A stretch of DNA of 64,000 nt. Source: Neorhizobium galegae bv. officinalis (lineage in GTDB: Bacteria > Pseudomonadota > Alphaproteobacteria > Rhizobiales > Rhizobiaceae). Position numbers and translations under genes: made by a program. The stretch's first letter is position 1. The number at the start of each line of letters is the position of its first letter. Below the pieces are notes generated by a model. The model had not been told where the DNA came from. It ran no database searches and saw nothing but the letters and a program-made list of their open reading frames with translations. The DNA is taken from assembly GCA_000985875.1 (NCBI GenBank), contig CCRI01000003.1, positions 1-64,000 on the forward strand, in the 5' to 3' direction. Below, one piece after another: positions 30,085 through 38,623 of this stretch.

Positions 30085-30900
30085 ATGTTCATGAAAACCG
30101 TCTGGCTGTGCGCCGCTCTCTTGGCCGCCTCGGCTTCTCCCGCTCTCTCGGCCGATTTTGCGGCCACCATGTTCGATCATCAGGTGGCCATCGCATCCGA
30201 TGACGATGAGGAGAAACTGACGATCGACGGCCGGCAAGTCCATTCCAACCGGTTCCTGGTGATCGACAATATAGGTCTGGTCGCAGGTGTGCCGTTCGTC
30301 GTGGTGGTGAGTTCGGACGGTGGCAACGCCTGCCCGGGCTCGCCTCTTGTCGTGTCGTTCCCGCAGGGGGAAGAGCCGCGGGTCGATGAGCCGATAGACG
30401 ATTGCCGCGGCGCCGCCTCGATCACCGCGGAGGACGACCATCTTCTGCTTGCGACGCAGGCGGTTGCCGGCCAGCCGAGCCTGCGCTGGACCTGGACGCC
30501 CGAAAAAGGCTTCGCCGAGGCCGGCAAGGTGGCCTTCCAGCCGAACGCCACGATGGGGTGGGATGACATGAAGAAGGTGGAGCATCCGTCCGACCTCCTC
30601 GGCATCGGGCCGATTGCCGAGGCGGCAAATGTAATGCTCGGCGAGCATAGGCAGGAGTTCGAGCGTTCCATCACCGGGCCCGGCAGCGGTGCGTTCAGGA
30701 ACGGCTTCTATATCGGCGAGGCCTGCACTCCGCATATGTGCACCGAGGCGGAGGCACTGATCGCCGCGGATATTTCGGCGCGAAAGCTCTACCTCGCCTG
30801 GAAGCCCGCGGGTAAGAAGATCATTCTGCGTCCAGCGGTCCGCAGATGGCCGGCACCGGCGCTTGCCGCTCTCAAACAATGGTCGGCAAAGTGGCCGTGA
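30085..30900 (+). CDS. Secreted protein of unknown function
   Basis: 271 aa with a signal peptide (TVWLCAALLAASASPALSADF, cleavage about residue 23). The mature protein is beta-rich and has paired cysteines (NACPGS with DDCRG; EACTPHMC), suggesting disulfides and periplasmic location. No curated family recognised. ATG 30091 has better spacing to GAGGG than ATG 30085, so the first two residues are doubtful. Confidence 0.7.
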   Translation: MFMKTVWLCAALLAASASPALSADFAATMFDHQVAIASDDDEEKLTIDGRQVHSNRFLVIDNIGLVAGVPFVVVVSSDGGNACPGSPLVVSFPQGEEPRVDEPIDDCRGAASITAEDDHLLLATQAVAGQPSLRWTWTPEKGFAEAGKVAFQPNATMGWDDMKKVEHPSDLLGIGPIAEAANVMLGEHRQEFERSITGPGSGAFRNGFYIGEACTPHMCTEAEALIAADISARKLYLAWKPAGKKIILRPAVRRWPAPALAALKQWSAKWP

Positions 30901-30918
30901 CGATGGGACAATGCCCGC

Positions 30919-31806
30919 TCAGCGAAACAGCGCCGCTTTGACCGCGGCTATGTTGCTGGCATGAACCTCCTCGTAAGGCGCGAAATAGAGCACGGCGCCT
31001 GAGGCGATTTCCTCCGAGACGAATGATTTCAAGCAGGGGTCGATATCCTGACCTGCGGCGATTGCGCCCGCCATGTGGCGCAGATAGGCGCGGTTGGCAT
31101 CGACAAGGTCCGGCCCATAACCGCCTGAAGCAATCCGCTCCGCATCGCCGTGCGCCGGCAGGATTTTTGCGATCGGCCAGGAGGCCATCCGGGCGAGCTC
31201 CGCGATATGCGTGCCGATTTCGGCGGCTTCCGAAATATAGGTGACGGTGTCTTCCAGCGTGTCGCCCGCAAGCAGAAGCCGTTCGTCCGGCATCCAGACC
31301 ACGTTGCCGTCGGCGCTATGGATGGCGAAATGGTGCAGTTCGATCCGGCGGGTGCCGACCGTTAGCTCCACCCGACCGTCGAACAGGCTGGTCGGCAAAA
31401 CGAGCGGTGAGATCGGCGGGTTGGCGCTTTCGATCTTCTCGCGGTTTTCATTCAGCTTCTCGGCCGTCAGCGTCAGCGCGATGATTTCACAATCGGTAAA
31501 GATGGCGTTTCCGGCAATATGATCCTTGTGCCAGTGGCTGAGCACGACGCGGATCTTGGTGACGCCGAGCCCCTCCAGATGGGTGCGGATCGCCTTGGCG
31601 TGGTCGAGCGAGATATGCGTGTCATAGACCAGCGCTTCGCCCTGATCGACGATCGCATAGGAGGCGACGCCGAGCGAATAGGCGCCGTCATCCAGCCAGT
31701 TCGCGGTTTTCGCATGCAGCCGGTTGCCAGGCACCCGGCCATCGTAATAGGCAAAGATCCCGGGATAAGGCTCGAGAATTCGAAGGGTCGAGGTCATTTC
31801 ACTCAT
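30919..31806 (-). CDS. MBL-fold metallo-hydrolase
   Basis: About 295 aa. The zinc signature HWHKDHIAGN is near residue 90, a second metal His is in HFAIHSADGN, Asp is in LLLAGDTLEDT and a late His in LPAHGDAERI. It is thus a complete metallo-beta-lactamase fold enzyme. Substrate is unknown (family includes lactonases, thioesterases and phosphodiesterases). ATG 31806 is preferred; a GTG at 31818 overlapping the stop of the upstream ybaK gene is possible. Either way the genes are coupled. Confidence 0.85.
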   Translation of the reverse strand: MSEMTSTLRILEPYPGIFAYYDGRVPGNRLHAKTANWLDDGAYSLGVASYAIVDQGEALVYDTHISLDHAKAIRTHLEGLGVTKIRVVLSHWHKDHIAGNAIFTDCEIIALTLTAEKLNENREKIESANPPISPLVLPTSLFDGRVELTVGTRRIELHHFAIHSADGNVVWMPDERLLLAGDTLEDTVTYISEAAEIGTHIAELARMASWPIAKILPAHGDAERIASGGYGPDLVDANRAYLRHMAGAIAAGQDIDPCLKSFVSEEIASGAVLYFAPYEEVHASNIAAVKAALFR

Positions 31807-31814
31807 GATCGCAT

Positions 31815-32288
31815 TCACGCCACCAGCGGCGCAGCGACCGCCTTCAGGGCATCGCGGGCTGCCTTCGGGTCCAGTCGCACCTGCAATCCGCGCTGGCCGC
31901 CATTGATGAAGACATGCGGCTCGTCGAGCGCGGTGATCTCGATCGCGGTTGGCACGAGCTTCTTCTGACCGAAGGGGCTGATGCCGCCGACATGATAGCC
32001 GGTCGCCCGTTCCGCATCGGCGGGCTTCATCATGCTCGCAGATTTGCCACCGAATGCGGCCGCGAGCTTCTTCATCGAAACCTCGTGGTCCGACGGCACC
32101 ACGACGCAGACCGCCCTGCCGTCCACCTCCGCCATCAGCGTCTTCAAGACGCGACGCGGCTCCTCACCGATCGCCTCCGCCGCCTGCATGCCGATCCGGT
32201 CCGCATTCGGATCGTATTCATAAGTGACGGTGGCGAAGGCGACGCCTGCCTTTTCGAGCATCTGGGTAGCGCGGGTTGCCTTGGACAT
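31815..32288 (-). CDS. ybaK: Cys-tRNA(Pro)/Cys-tRNA(Cys) deacylase YbaK
   Basis: 157-aa trans-editing enzyme that hydrolyses mischarged Cys-tRNAPro. Family pattern: ATRATQMLEKAGVAFATVTYEYD, RRVLKTLMAEVDGR with the conserved Lys, VVPSDHEVSMKKLAAAFG, GYHVGGISPFGQKK and FINGGQRGLQV. Lies 15 bp downstream of the ArsC-like gene on the same strand. Confidence 0.9.
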   Translation of the reverse strand: MSKATRATQMLEKAGVAFATVTYEYDPNADRIGMQAAEAIGEEPRRVLKTLMAEVDGRAVCVVVPSDHEVSMKKLAAAFGGKSASMMKPADAERATGYHVGGISPFGQKKLVPTAIEITALDEPHVFINGGQRGLQVRLDPKAARDALKAVAAPLVA

Positions 32289-32303
32289 GGATGAATCCTG
32301 GAT

Positions 32304-32657
32304 TCAGATACCGGCGAAAGCCTCTTCATAAACCTCCGGCTTGAAACCGACGATCAGCTTTCCGTCCGCTTCCAGGACCGGCCGCTTGATCATCGAAGGC
32401 TGGGCAAGCATCAGGGTGATCGCCTTCTCGCGATCGAGGTCCGTCTTGTCTGCTTCATCGATTTTCTTGAACGTGGTGCCGGCTCGGTTGAGCACGATCT
32501 CCCAGCCGGCCCTGTCCGTCCAGGTATCGAGATGAGCACGGTCGATGCCCTCGGCCTTGTAGTCGTGAAAAGTGTAAGCGACGCCCTTGCGGTCGAGCCA
32601 GTCGCGCGCCTTCTTCATCGTGTCGCAGTTCTTGATGCCGTAGATCGTGATTGCCAT
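32304..32657 (-). CDS. ArsC/Spx-family protein (YffB-like)
   Basis: 117-aa thioredoxin-fold protein of the ArsC-like group. It starts MAITIYGIKNCDTMKKARDWL, with a single Cys in the NCDT loop. Later come YTFHDYKAEGI, IVLNRAGTTFKKI and IKRPVLEADGKLIVGF. YffB-type proteins bind glutathione and differ from true arsenate reductases, so arsenate activity should not be assumed. Start 32657 has GAGG upstream. First gene of an operon with ybaK and the MBL hydrolase. Confidence 0.87.
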   Translation of the reverse strand: MAITIYGIKNCDTMKKARDWLDRKGVAYTFHDYKAEGIDRAHLDTWTDRAGWEIVLNRAGTTFKKIDEADKTDLDREKAITLMLAQPSMIKRPVLEADGKLIVGFKPEVYEEAFAGI

Positions 32658-32767
32658 CGAAGCCTCTTCATGTCGGCTCGACCGATACCAAGGGCACCCC
32701 TTGCCGTGCAAGCCTTTCGGCGTGGTTAACCGTTGTTATGTGACAGTTGCATGGCTCCCCTGTTTCG

Positions 32768-32803
32768 TTGTGCATTGCACAAGAACAGCACAGGCATCAT
32801 ATT
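32768..32803 (+). promoter_or_regulatory. Promoter with overlapping dyad upstream of the 54-aa gene
   Basis: TTGTGC-ATT-GCACAA (32768-32782) is a perfect dyad. Its right half supplies a -35, TTGCAC (32775-32780), with CATATT (32798-32803) 17 nt on as a -10. A regulator binding the dyad would cover the -35. Confidence 0.5.
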
Positions 32804-32831
32804 TTAGCAGAACGAAAAAGGAGAGTTTCAC

Positions 32832-32996
32832 ATGTCCGTACAGAAGAAAATCCGTGGCAGCGCCATTGGCCGCGCCTTCGCAGTTATGAGCGCCGCAATC
32901 TCGGTTTCGGCCGCCGTGGAAAACCATCGCCGCCCGAGCCACCGCGACCTGACCACCCTCGGTATCGACCCGAAGGCTTTCGATCGTCTCGGCTAA
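32832..32996 (+). CDS. 54-aa conserved-looking small protein
   Basis: Begins MSVQKKIRGSAIGRAFAVMSA and ends LTTLGIDPKAFDRLG. The N-terminal half is basic then Ala/Ser-rich and mildly amphipathic; the C-terminal half is polar with SHRDLTTLGID, loosely like the end of DUF1127 proteins. Strong Shine-Dalgarno (AAGGAGAG) and a plausible promoter support expression. No signal peptide cleavage motif. Function unknown. Confidence 0.65.
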   Translation: MSVQKKIRGSAIGRAFAVMSAAISVSAAVENHRRPSHRDLTTLGIDPKAFDRLG

Positions 32997-33128
32997 TCAG
33001 TCTTTCCCTGCTCTGTTTGGCGGGGAAGGGGCTTTGCGTCTCAGCCTTAAGTATAAGACTTTTCGGAGTACCCGCGGAAACTGTCCGTTAACCATGGCAT
33101 CCTATATTCCCCTAATATTCCGGGAGGT

Positions 33129-34571
33129 ATGGATTTGGTCGGGCAGGTTGTCAGGGAAGAAGCGCCGTCGGGGCCTATGCCTGTCGACGGCGAAATATTG
33201 AAGCGGTCCGTAGCAAAACTGGCGAACGAGGCTTCCGCGCTCGGCCTTCATCTGGTCGATATTGCCGGTGCCATCCAGGATACGGCGGCGCAATCTTCCG
33301 CACACGCCACATTGCTTGGCCGCCTGACGCAGTCCGCTCAATCGATCGCGGACGCCAACGGCCACGTTGCCCGCTCCCTCCAGGAATCCGACAAGCTGAC
33401 GGCGAACGCGCGCAAGGTGCTCGGCGAGCAGGCCGAACAGCTTTCCGGCTCGATCACCGCGATCGATCACATGGTGCATGCGTCCCAGGAAATCGGCGCC
33501 GAGATCAAGCTGTTTTCCACGGCGCTCGGAGACGTCGGACGTTTGGCGGATGCGATCGGCATGATCGCCCGGCAGACGAACCTTCTGGCATTGAATGCCG
33601 CAATCGAAGCGGCGCGCGCGGGCGAAGCCGGCAAGGGTTTTGCCGTGGTCGCCGCGGAGGTACGGGCGCTGTCGCTGCAAACCTCGCAGACCACCAGTTC
33701 GATCCAGGCCACGCTCGATCAGTTGAACAGCCGCATCGACAAGCTGGTAATGGCCGGCGAAGGTGCCAGCCAGTCGGCCGAGGGCGTCAAGACGACCGCG
33801 ATGAAGGTTCAGGGGTCGTTCAAGGGCGTCGAAGGCGTCATGACGCAGATCCTCGACAAGGCGTCCTCGCTCGCCGGAACGACGGAAACGGTCGACAGGC
33901 AATGCGGCGAATTTGCCTCGTCGATTGCGTCCGCGGCAAGCGCGATCCTGAAATCCAACGATCAGTTGCAGCAAACCTCGTCCCGCGTCGGAGAGGTGGT
34001 GACGATTTCCGAGCGGATGATCCAGACGACGGCGAGCGCCGGCATCGAGACCCCGGACACGCCCCATATCCGTGCGGTCATGGCCTATGCCGCCGAGGTT
34101 TCGTCCGCCTTCGAGGCAGGCGTAAAATCCGGTCGCATCGATCTTGGCGCATTGTTCGACCGGCAATATGTTGCGATCCCCGGCAGCGACCCTGTCCAGT
34201 ACATGACCCGCTTTACGGAATTCACCGATACCGTGCTGCCGCCTATCCAGGAACGGGCGGCAGAAAGCGATGCGCGGGTCGCGTTCTGCGCCGCAATAGA
34301 TGAAAACGGCTACCTGCCGACCCACAATCGAAAATTCTCGCAGCGCCAACGTCCGGGCGATGTGACCTGGAATACCGCCAACTGCCGCAACCGACGCATC
34401 TTCAACGACCGCGTGGGCTTGGCGGCAGGCCGCAACAAGGAGCCTTTTCTGCTGCAGACCTACCGCCGCGACATGGGCGGCGGTGAGTTCGTGCTGATGA
34501 AGGACATTTCCGCCCCGATCACCGTCAACGGGCGCCATTGGGGCGGTCTGCGTCTCGCTATCAAGGTCTGA
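33129..34571 (+). CDS. Soluble methyl-accepting chemotaxis protein
   Basis: 480 aa with no membrane segment, so a cytoplasmic transducer. Residues 20-310 are coiled-coil; the MCP signalling tip is [37 protein letters not shown] at about 138-174. A C-terminal domain of about 140 residues holds [26 protein letters not shown] and [27 protein letters not shown]. This is a PAS/Cache-like module seen at the end of some cytosolic receptors, probably the sensory part. The rhizobial IcpA type is a possible relative. GGGAGG lies only 1-2 nt from ATG 33129, so TTG 33135 is an alternative start. Confidence 0.87.
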   Translation: MDLVGQVVREEAPSGPMPVDGEILKRSVAKLANEASALGLHLVDIAGAIQDTAAQSSAHATLLGRLTQSAQSIADANGHVARSLQESDKLTANARKVLGEQAEQLSGSITAIDHMVHASQEIGAEIKLFSTALGDVGRLADAIGMIARQTNLLALNAAIEAARAGEAGKGFAVVAAEVRALSLQTSQTTSSIQATLDQLNSRIDKLVMAGEGASQSAEGVKTTAMKVQGSFKGVEGVMTQILDKASSLAGTTETVDRQCGEFASSIASAASAILKSNDQLQQTSSRVGEVVTISERMIQTTASAGIETPDTPHIRAVMAYAAEVSSAFEAGVKSGRIDLGALFDRQYVAIPGSDPVQYMTRFTEFTDTVLPPIQERAAESDARVAFCAAIDENGYLPTHNRKFSQRQRPGDVTWNTANCRNRRIFNDRVGLAAGRNKEPFLLQTYRRDMGGGEFVLMKDISAPITVNGRHWGGLRLAIKV

Positions 34572-34590
34572 TATCGGGAGGCGGCGTCGG

Positions 34591-35073
34591 TCATCCCGCA
34601 TAGGCCGCGTCCAGTTCGGCAATATCGATCTTCTTCATCGAGAACATCGCCTGCATGACGCGATGGGCGCGGGCGCTATCGCTATCCGTCAGCATTTTCG
34701 GCATCCTAGTGTAAGTGACCTGCCAGACCAGCCCGAAACGATCCGTCAGCCAGCCGCACGGCTGTTGCTGGCCACCCTCGACGAGCTTGTCGTAATAGTG
34801 GTCAATCTCGTCCTGCGTCTCGCAATGGACAAGGAAGGATACCGTGCCGTTGAACTTCGCCCAGGGTCCGCCGTTGATCGCCGCGAAATTCTGGCCCTCG
34901 AGCTCGAAGCCCATCGCCATCACCGAACCCTTGAGTCCGGGACCGGCATCGCCATAACGCGAGACATCGGTGATCCTCGAGTTCTCGAATACCGAGATGT
35001 AGAAATTGACGGCTTCTTCCGCGTTGTTTTCGAACCAGAGATGTGGGACGATCCTCTGCTTCTGGATGGCCAT
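34591..35073 (-). CDS. VOC-family protein (PhnB-like)
   Basis: 160-aa vicinal-oxygen-chelate fold protein. QRIVPHLWFENNAEEAVNFYISVFENSRI opens the fold; GQNFAAINGGPWAKFNGTVSFLVHCETQDEIDHYYDKL and CGWLTDRFGLVWQV follow, as in PhnB / 3-demethylubiquinone-methyltransferase-like proteins. Enzymatic role is not established for this subgroup. AAGGAG precedes ATG 35073. Confidence 0.86.
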   Translation of the reverse strand: MAIQKQRIVPHLWFENNAEEAVNFYISVFENSRITDVSRYGDAGPGLKGSVMAMGFELEGQNFAAINGGPWAKFNGTVSFLVHCETQDEIDHYYDKLVEGGQQQPCGWLTDRFGLVWQVTYTRMPKMLTDSDSARAHRVMQAMFSMKKIDIAELDAAYAG

Positions 35074-35149
35074 TGTTCTCTCCTTAAATGGGCGACCGTC
35101 CATAGGACGCTCAGGCGTCCGCCGATCCGACACGCCTGGCAAAGTTCTT

Positions 35150-35839
35150 TCAGATCATCATGCGCAGCTGTTCCGGCCGCGTCGGATAGGCAGGAGCATT
35201 CGGATCGAAGCTCCATCTTCCGAATTCCTCGTGCCGGGTTTCGCCGTAATGGCTGTAGACCAGCATGAACTCGCCGGCGATCCAGGCATAATTCCGCTCG
35301 ATGGGCATGGGTTCTATGCGCCCGCAGCCATAGATCAGCGTGACATGCGGAGTAGTGTCCGCCATCCAGCAGTTCGGAAGGTTGTGACGGGTGAGCGCGC
35401 GGCGCAGCATCTGCGCGAACTGGACGACCAAAGGATTGCCCCCGGCGCGGTAGAGGGCAAGATGACGCTTGCCTCCGAACAGGGCGCTGCTGTCGAGCGT
35501 GATCGGGACAGGTCTCGCCTGGAGACTGGCTGCGACCAGTTTGGCGGCCTCGATAAGCGGCATGGGCGGCTCTTCGAACTGTTCCATGCAGAGCAGGCTC
35601 ATGTGGAGAAGATCGGCGGGATAGGCATCGCGGGTATTCTCGTTGGTCGCGTGGATCATTGCGTCGCCATGCATGACCAGACCGAGGGGAGCGGAAGGCT
35701 TGAGCACGAACATGAGCTTGCTCCTGCGCCGGGCAGGCGGGGGCGGTTTCGAAAGCCAGCCTTCGCCAAAGGGGAGCGAAGGCTGGCCAGCGTGCTTGCG
35801 CAAGCTCATCTTGCTACCGTCATAGTAATGCGACCTCAT
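35150..35839 (-). CDS. 2'-5' RNA ligase / 2H phosphoesterase family protein
   Basis: 229 aa. The two HxS/T motifs of the 2H superfamily are present: HMSLLC (about residue 79) and HVTLIY (about 165). The first 40 residues are basic and Pro-rich and may be disordered. Reactions in the family include 2',3'-cyclic phosphodiester hydrolysis and RNA ligation; substrate unknown. Both possible starts (35839 and 35809) have poor ribosome binding sites. Confidence 0.8.
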   Translation of the reverse strand: MRSHYYDGSKMSLRKHAGQPSLPFGEGWLSKPPPPARRRSKLMFVLKPSAPLGLVMHGDAMIHATNENTRDAYPADLLHMSLLCMEQFEEPPMPLIEAAKLVAASLQARPVPITLDSSALFGGKRHLALYRAGGNPLVVQFAQMLRRALTRHNLPNCWMADTTPHVTLIYGCGRIEPMPIERNYAWIAGEFMLVYSHYGETRHEEFGRWSFDPNAPAYPTRPEQLRMMI

Positions 35840-35854
35840 GCCGTTGCGTGAAAC

Positions 35855-35995
35855 CTAGCGGGACTCCTTGGAAGAGTAAAGAACAAACAAGGAACAATTG
35901 CAATCATGGTTAATCGCAAGCCGGAAGTCCGAACGTTCGAAGCCCATATCGGCGAGCAGGTTTTCCGGCACTTCAAGCCTGGAAAGACAGCGCAT
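35855..35995 (-). CDS. Possible DUF1127-like small protein
   Basis: A 46-aa frame whose core LSRLEVPENLLADMGFERSDF fits the LxxL...LLxDIGIxRxDI pattern of DUF1127 proteins, which are abundant in Rhizobiaceae. The Arg-rich N-terminal helix is poor and no close Shine-Dalgarno is seen, so this may be a decayed copy. The rest of 35996-36228 shows nothing convincing apart from the ogt ribosome binding site (GGAGG). Confidence 0.3.
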   Translation of the reverse strand: MRCLSRLEVPENLLADMGFERSDFRLAINHDCNCSLFVLYSSKESR

Positions 35996-36228
35996 CGTCG
36001 TATTCGCAGATACCCTTAGCGCCAGCCGGCAGGATCCAGCCTTCGCCGCCGTCAGTCCCGCGTTTTCCAGCCAATGCCTGCGCTCCGCTCATGGGGAAAA
36101 TTTAAGGAGCGGCCAAGGAACTTGAACCGACAGTTCTGTAAGAACTTAGCCCCTTCAGGCAAGAAACGGGTTGAATCCTCGGGCTCAAGGCACGATTTTA
36201 AGGTCAATCCAAATGCGGAGGTTTCCTC

Positions 36229-36786
36229 ATGACAACGCATCAATACCTGATTTTTGAAACAGCAGGCGGCTTCTGCGGCATCGCCTGGAACGAGGTCGGT
36301 ATCACGCGTTTCCAGCTCCCGACCAGGAGCGGGGATTCGACCGAAAAGCTGCTGCTGCGACGGCTGCCAAAGGCCGAGCCGGGCACGCCGCCGGCCGATG
36401 TTCTGGAAGCCGTCGACGCCGTGAAGCGTTATTTTGCGGGCGAGGAAGTCGATTTCTCGAAGGTCAAACTCGATCTCGAAGAGCAGGACGATTTTTTCAA
36501 GCAGATCTATGCAGCGGCCCGCCGGATCGGCTGGGGGCATACGACGACCTATGGCGCGCTCGCCAAGGAACTCGGCGCCGGTCCTGAGGCCGCTCGCGAT
36601 GTCGGCCAGGCGATGGCGAAAAACCCCGTGGCGCTGATCATCCCATGCCACCGCGTGCTTGCCGCCGGTGGCAAGATCGGCGGGTTCTCGGCTCCGGGCG
36701 GCTCGACCTCTAAGACCCGCATGCTGGAACTCGAAGGCGTGCGCCTGACACCGCCGGAACCGGCACAGCAATCCCTCGGGTTCTGA
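36229..36786 (+). CDS. ogt: Methylated-DNA-[protein]-cysteine S-methyltransferase
   Basis: 185 aa. The suicide-repair active site PCHRVLAAGGKIGGFS is present, with Cys in PCHR, preceded by the HTH GWGHTTTYGALAKELG that flips the damaged base. An N-terminal RNase-H-like domain is present. It transfers alkyl groups from O6-alkylguanine to itself. No Ada regulatory domain, so Ogt type. GGAGG lies 7 nt upstream of the ATG. Confidence 0.93.
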   Translation: MTTHQYLIFETAGGFCGIAWNEVGITRFQLPTRSGDSTEKLLLRRLPKAEPGTPPADVLEAVDAVKRYFAGEEVDFSKVKLDLEEQDDFFKQIYAAARRIGWGHTTTYGALAKELGAGPEAARDVGQAMAKNPVALIIPCHRVLAAGGKIGGFSAPGGSTSKTRMLELEGVRLTPPEPAQQSLGF

Positions 36787-36832
36787 AACATTCGTCCACG
36801 CTCCTCTATCGCCGACCACCTGCTCGCTTGGG

Positions 36833-37750
36833 TCAGGCGGCCGGCAAGCCTGGATCGATGCCGGTCATGGCGATGGAGACGTCCCAGAGCCGCTTCGCGA
36901 GCGCGGGATCTTCGGCATGCGGCGCGCGTCTTGCTTCGCCGGCTACACCGCGGATTCCGCCAAAGCCGGTGGGACCGTAATAGCCTCCGGGCTTCACCTT
37001 GCCGGTCGCAGCCAGAAGTGCCGGCCACGCGCCCTTGTCGGCGCTATTGAGCAACAGGCCGACGATTGGGCCTACGATCCGGATCAGCCCCGTGTGACGG
37101 CCAAGACTTGTGCTGGCGATCCCAGGGTGGACGCCGATCGCTGTGACGGGTGACTTCGCCGCGCGCAGGCGACGATCCAGTTCGAAGAAGAACAAGGCGT
37201 TCGCCAACTTGCTGGCGCCGTAGCGTTTCTCCTTGATATAGCTTTTGTCGGCGTTGAGGTCCTCCCAGTCGATCTTGGCCTTCAGATGGGCGACGCTCGA
37301 GGTCACAACCACCCGCGCTCCCGGTGTCTCCGCCAGCTTAGGCAGGAGCAGCGAGGTGAGCGCGAAAACGCCGAGATGATTGATGCCGAACTGCGATTCG
37401 AATCCCTGCTTCGTGCGCGTCAGCGGCGGATTCATGATCCCGGCATTATTGATGAGCGCATCGATCCGAGGCTCCCTCGCGGCGATCTCGGCTGCGGTGC
37501 GAACGCTGTCGAGGTCACCGAGGTCCAGCGGCAACCAGACGAGATCGGCGTTCGGCGTGATCCGCTTGATCCGCGCGATGGCATCCTGCGCCCTGGCCTG
37601 CTCGCGGCAGCCAAGCAAGACGCGCGCGCCCCTGGCGGCAAGCACCCGCGCGATTTCGAATCCTACGCCGGCATTGGCGCCTGTGACGATGAAGCTTTTT
37701 CCCGCCTGTTGGGGGACGTCGGCTTCGGTGAAACCCTTGCTGTTAAACAT
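36833..37750 (-). CDS. SDR-family oxidoreductase (retinol-dehydrogenase-like)
   Basis: 305-aa SDR. IVTGANAGVGFEIARVLAARG is the cofactor loop, NNAGIM is central, the catalytic Tyr/Lys are in YGASKLANALF, and VHPGIASTSLG follows. Length and pattern match RDH/WWOX-like classical SDRs. It lies 48 bp downstream of a TetR regulator on the same strand, and a site matching the operator of that regulator sits just before its start, so it is the likely regulated target. Confidence 0.9.
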   Translation of the reverse strand: MFNSKGFTEADVPQQAGKSFIVTGANAGVGFEIARVLAARGARVLLGCREQARAQDAIARIKRITPNADLVWLPLDLGDLDSVRTAAEIAAREPRIDALINNAGIMNPPLTRTKQGFESQFGINHLGVFALTSLLLPKLAETPGARVVVTSSVAHLKAKIDWEDLNADKSYIKEKRYGASKLANALFFFELDRRLRAAKSPVTAIGVHPGIASTSLGRHTGLIRIVGPIVGLLLNSADKGAWPALLAATGKVKPGGYYGPTGFGGIRGVAGEARRAPHAEDPALAKRLWDVSIAMTGIDPGLPAA

Positions 37751-37764
37751 TTTCGATCCTTCAT

Positions 37765-37784
37765 ATGAGTGATTACATACTCAT
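37765..37784. promoter_or_regulatory. TetR operator, site 2 (before the SDR gene)
   Basis: ATGAGT (37765-37770) and ACTCAT (37779-37784) flank an 8-bp spacer. Half-sites, spacing and part of the spacer match site 1 at 38385-38406. Confidence 0.6.
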
Positions 37785-37798
37785 TCATGGGTTAAAAC

Positions 37799-38368
37799 TC
37801 AGGCGGCGGATCCCTTCCAGAACAGGTCGAACCCGGCCTGCCGGATGGCGTCACTTTCCTGAGGTTTGGCTGTGACCGCGTTGATGCTGATGTCGGCCAG
37901 GTCGAAGAGGATGGTATCGATGTAAAAGGCGATCCTGTCAGGCGCGGCATGGCCGGCGAGACACTCCTCCACCATCGTCCGCGCATCCCGCAGCATGGCG
38001 TGGCACCGGTTCCGGCTTTCCGCTGTGACGCGATCCGACACCTTCAATTGGCGAAGGGCCTTGCGCTCTATGGCGTGGGCCAGTCCCCAGTCAATCAGAC
38101 GGTTCCAGACCGCGAATAGTCGGTCTTTGGCGGAGGCGTCCGCCGGGTATGGCGCCAGCATCGTCTCTGTAAGATTGGCCTCGATCTCGAGAAAGAGCTG
38201 GTTGAGCAGATCGTCCTTGGTTGGAAAGTAAGTGAAAAGCGTTCCTTCGGACACGCCAGCAGCCTTTGCGATCTTGGCCGTGGACGCGCCTGTGCCAAGG
38301 TTCGCGACGAACTCGGCCGCTGCATCGAGCAGTGCCTGTCGCTTTTCTTCACTGAGGGGACGTGCCAT
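37799..38368 (-). CDS. TetR/AcrR-family repressor
   Basis: 189 aa. The N-terminal HTH is typical: EEKRQALLDAAAEFVANLGTGASTAKIAKAAGVSEGTLFTYFPTKDDL. The ligand domain is variable and its inducer unknown. It is followed by an SDR gene, and two matching palindromes (38385-38406 before its own gene, 37765-37784 before the SDR gene) indicate autorepression plus control of the SDR. Induction by an aldehyde or ketone substrate of the SDR is a reasonable guess only. Confidence 0.92.
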   Translation of the reverse strand: MARPLSEEKRQALLDAAAEFVANLGTGASTAKIAKAAGVSEGTLFTYFPTKDDLLNQLFLEIEANLTETMLAPYPADASAKDRLFAVWNRLIDWGLAHAIERKALRQLKVSDRVTAESRNRCHAMLRDARTMVEECLAGHAAPDRIAFYIDTILFDLADISINAVTAKPQESDAIRQAGFDLFWKGSAA

Positions 38369-38384
38369 ATTTCCGTGCGACGAT

Positions 38385-38406
38385 ATTGAGTGAGTGGATA
38401 CTCAAT
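38385..38406. promoter_or_regulatory. TetR operator, site 1 (before the TetR gene)
   Basis: ATTGAGT (38385-38391), 8-bp spacer, ACTCAAT (38400-38406): a perfect 7-bp dyad 17 bp ahead of the regulator's start codon. Confidence 0.6.
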
Positions 38407-38623
38407 TATATAGAGGATGGCATGAGATTGGTCAAGGGATCCCGCCCGCATCTTCGAGGCTCACGACTGCCGAGCAGGAATGTCCGCTAATCTCCATGGG
38501 CGTCGCTCCGAAGCGGACCGAGCACAAAGTCTCACAAGCGGACACTACGCGGTATCTGTCGAGAGGTGTAGACCGCCTACACCACGACACAGTTTCCCGC
38601 AGTATGCGAAACTACGCTCCCCG

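Noticed and set aside
35906..36019. 37-codon + strand frame after the 2H phosphoesterase gene
   Set aside because: No ribosome binding site, and the opposite strand has the more protein-like pattern (DUF1127-like).
38407..38623. Possible gene remnant between the TetR operator and guaA
   Set aside because: Only short frames with stops and no recognisable motif; a GTGTAGACCGCCTACACC dyad is present but isolated.
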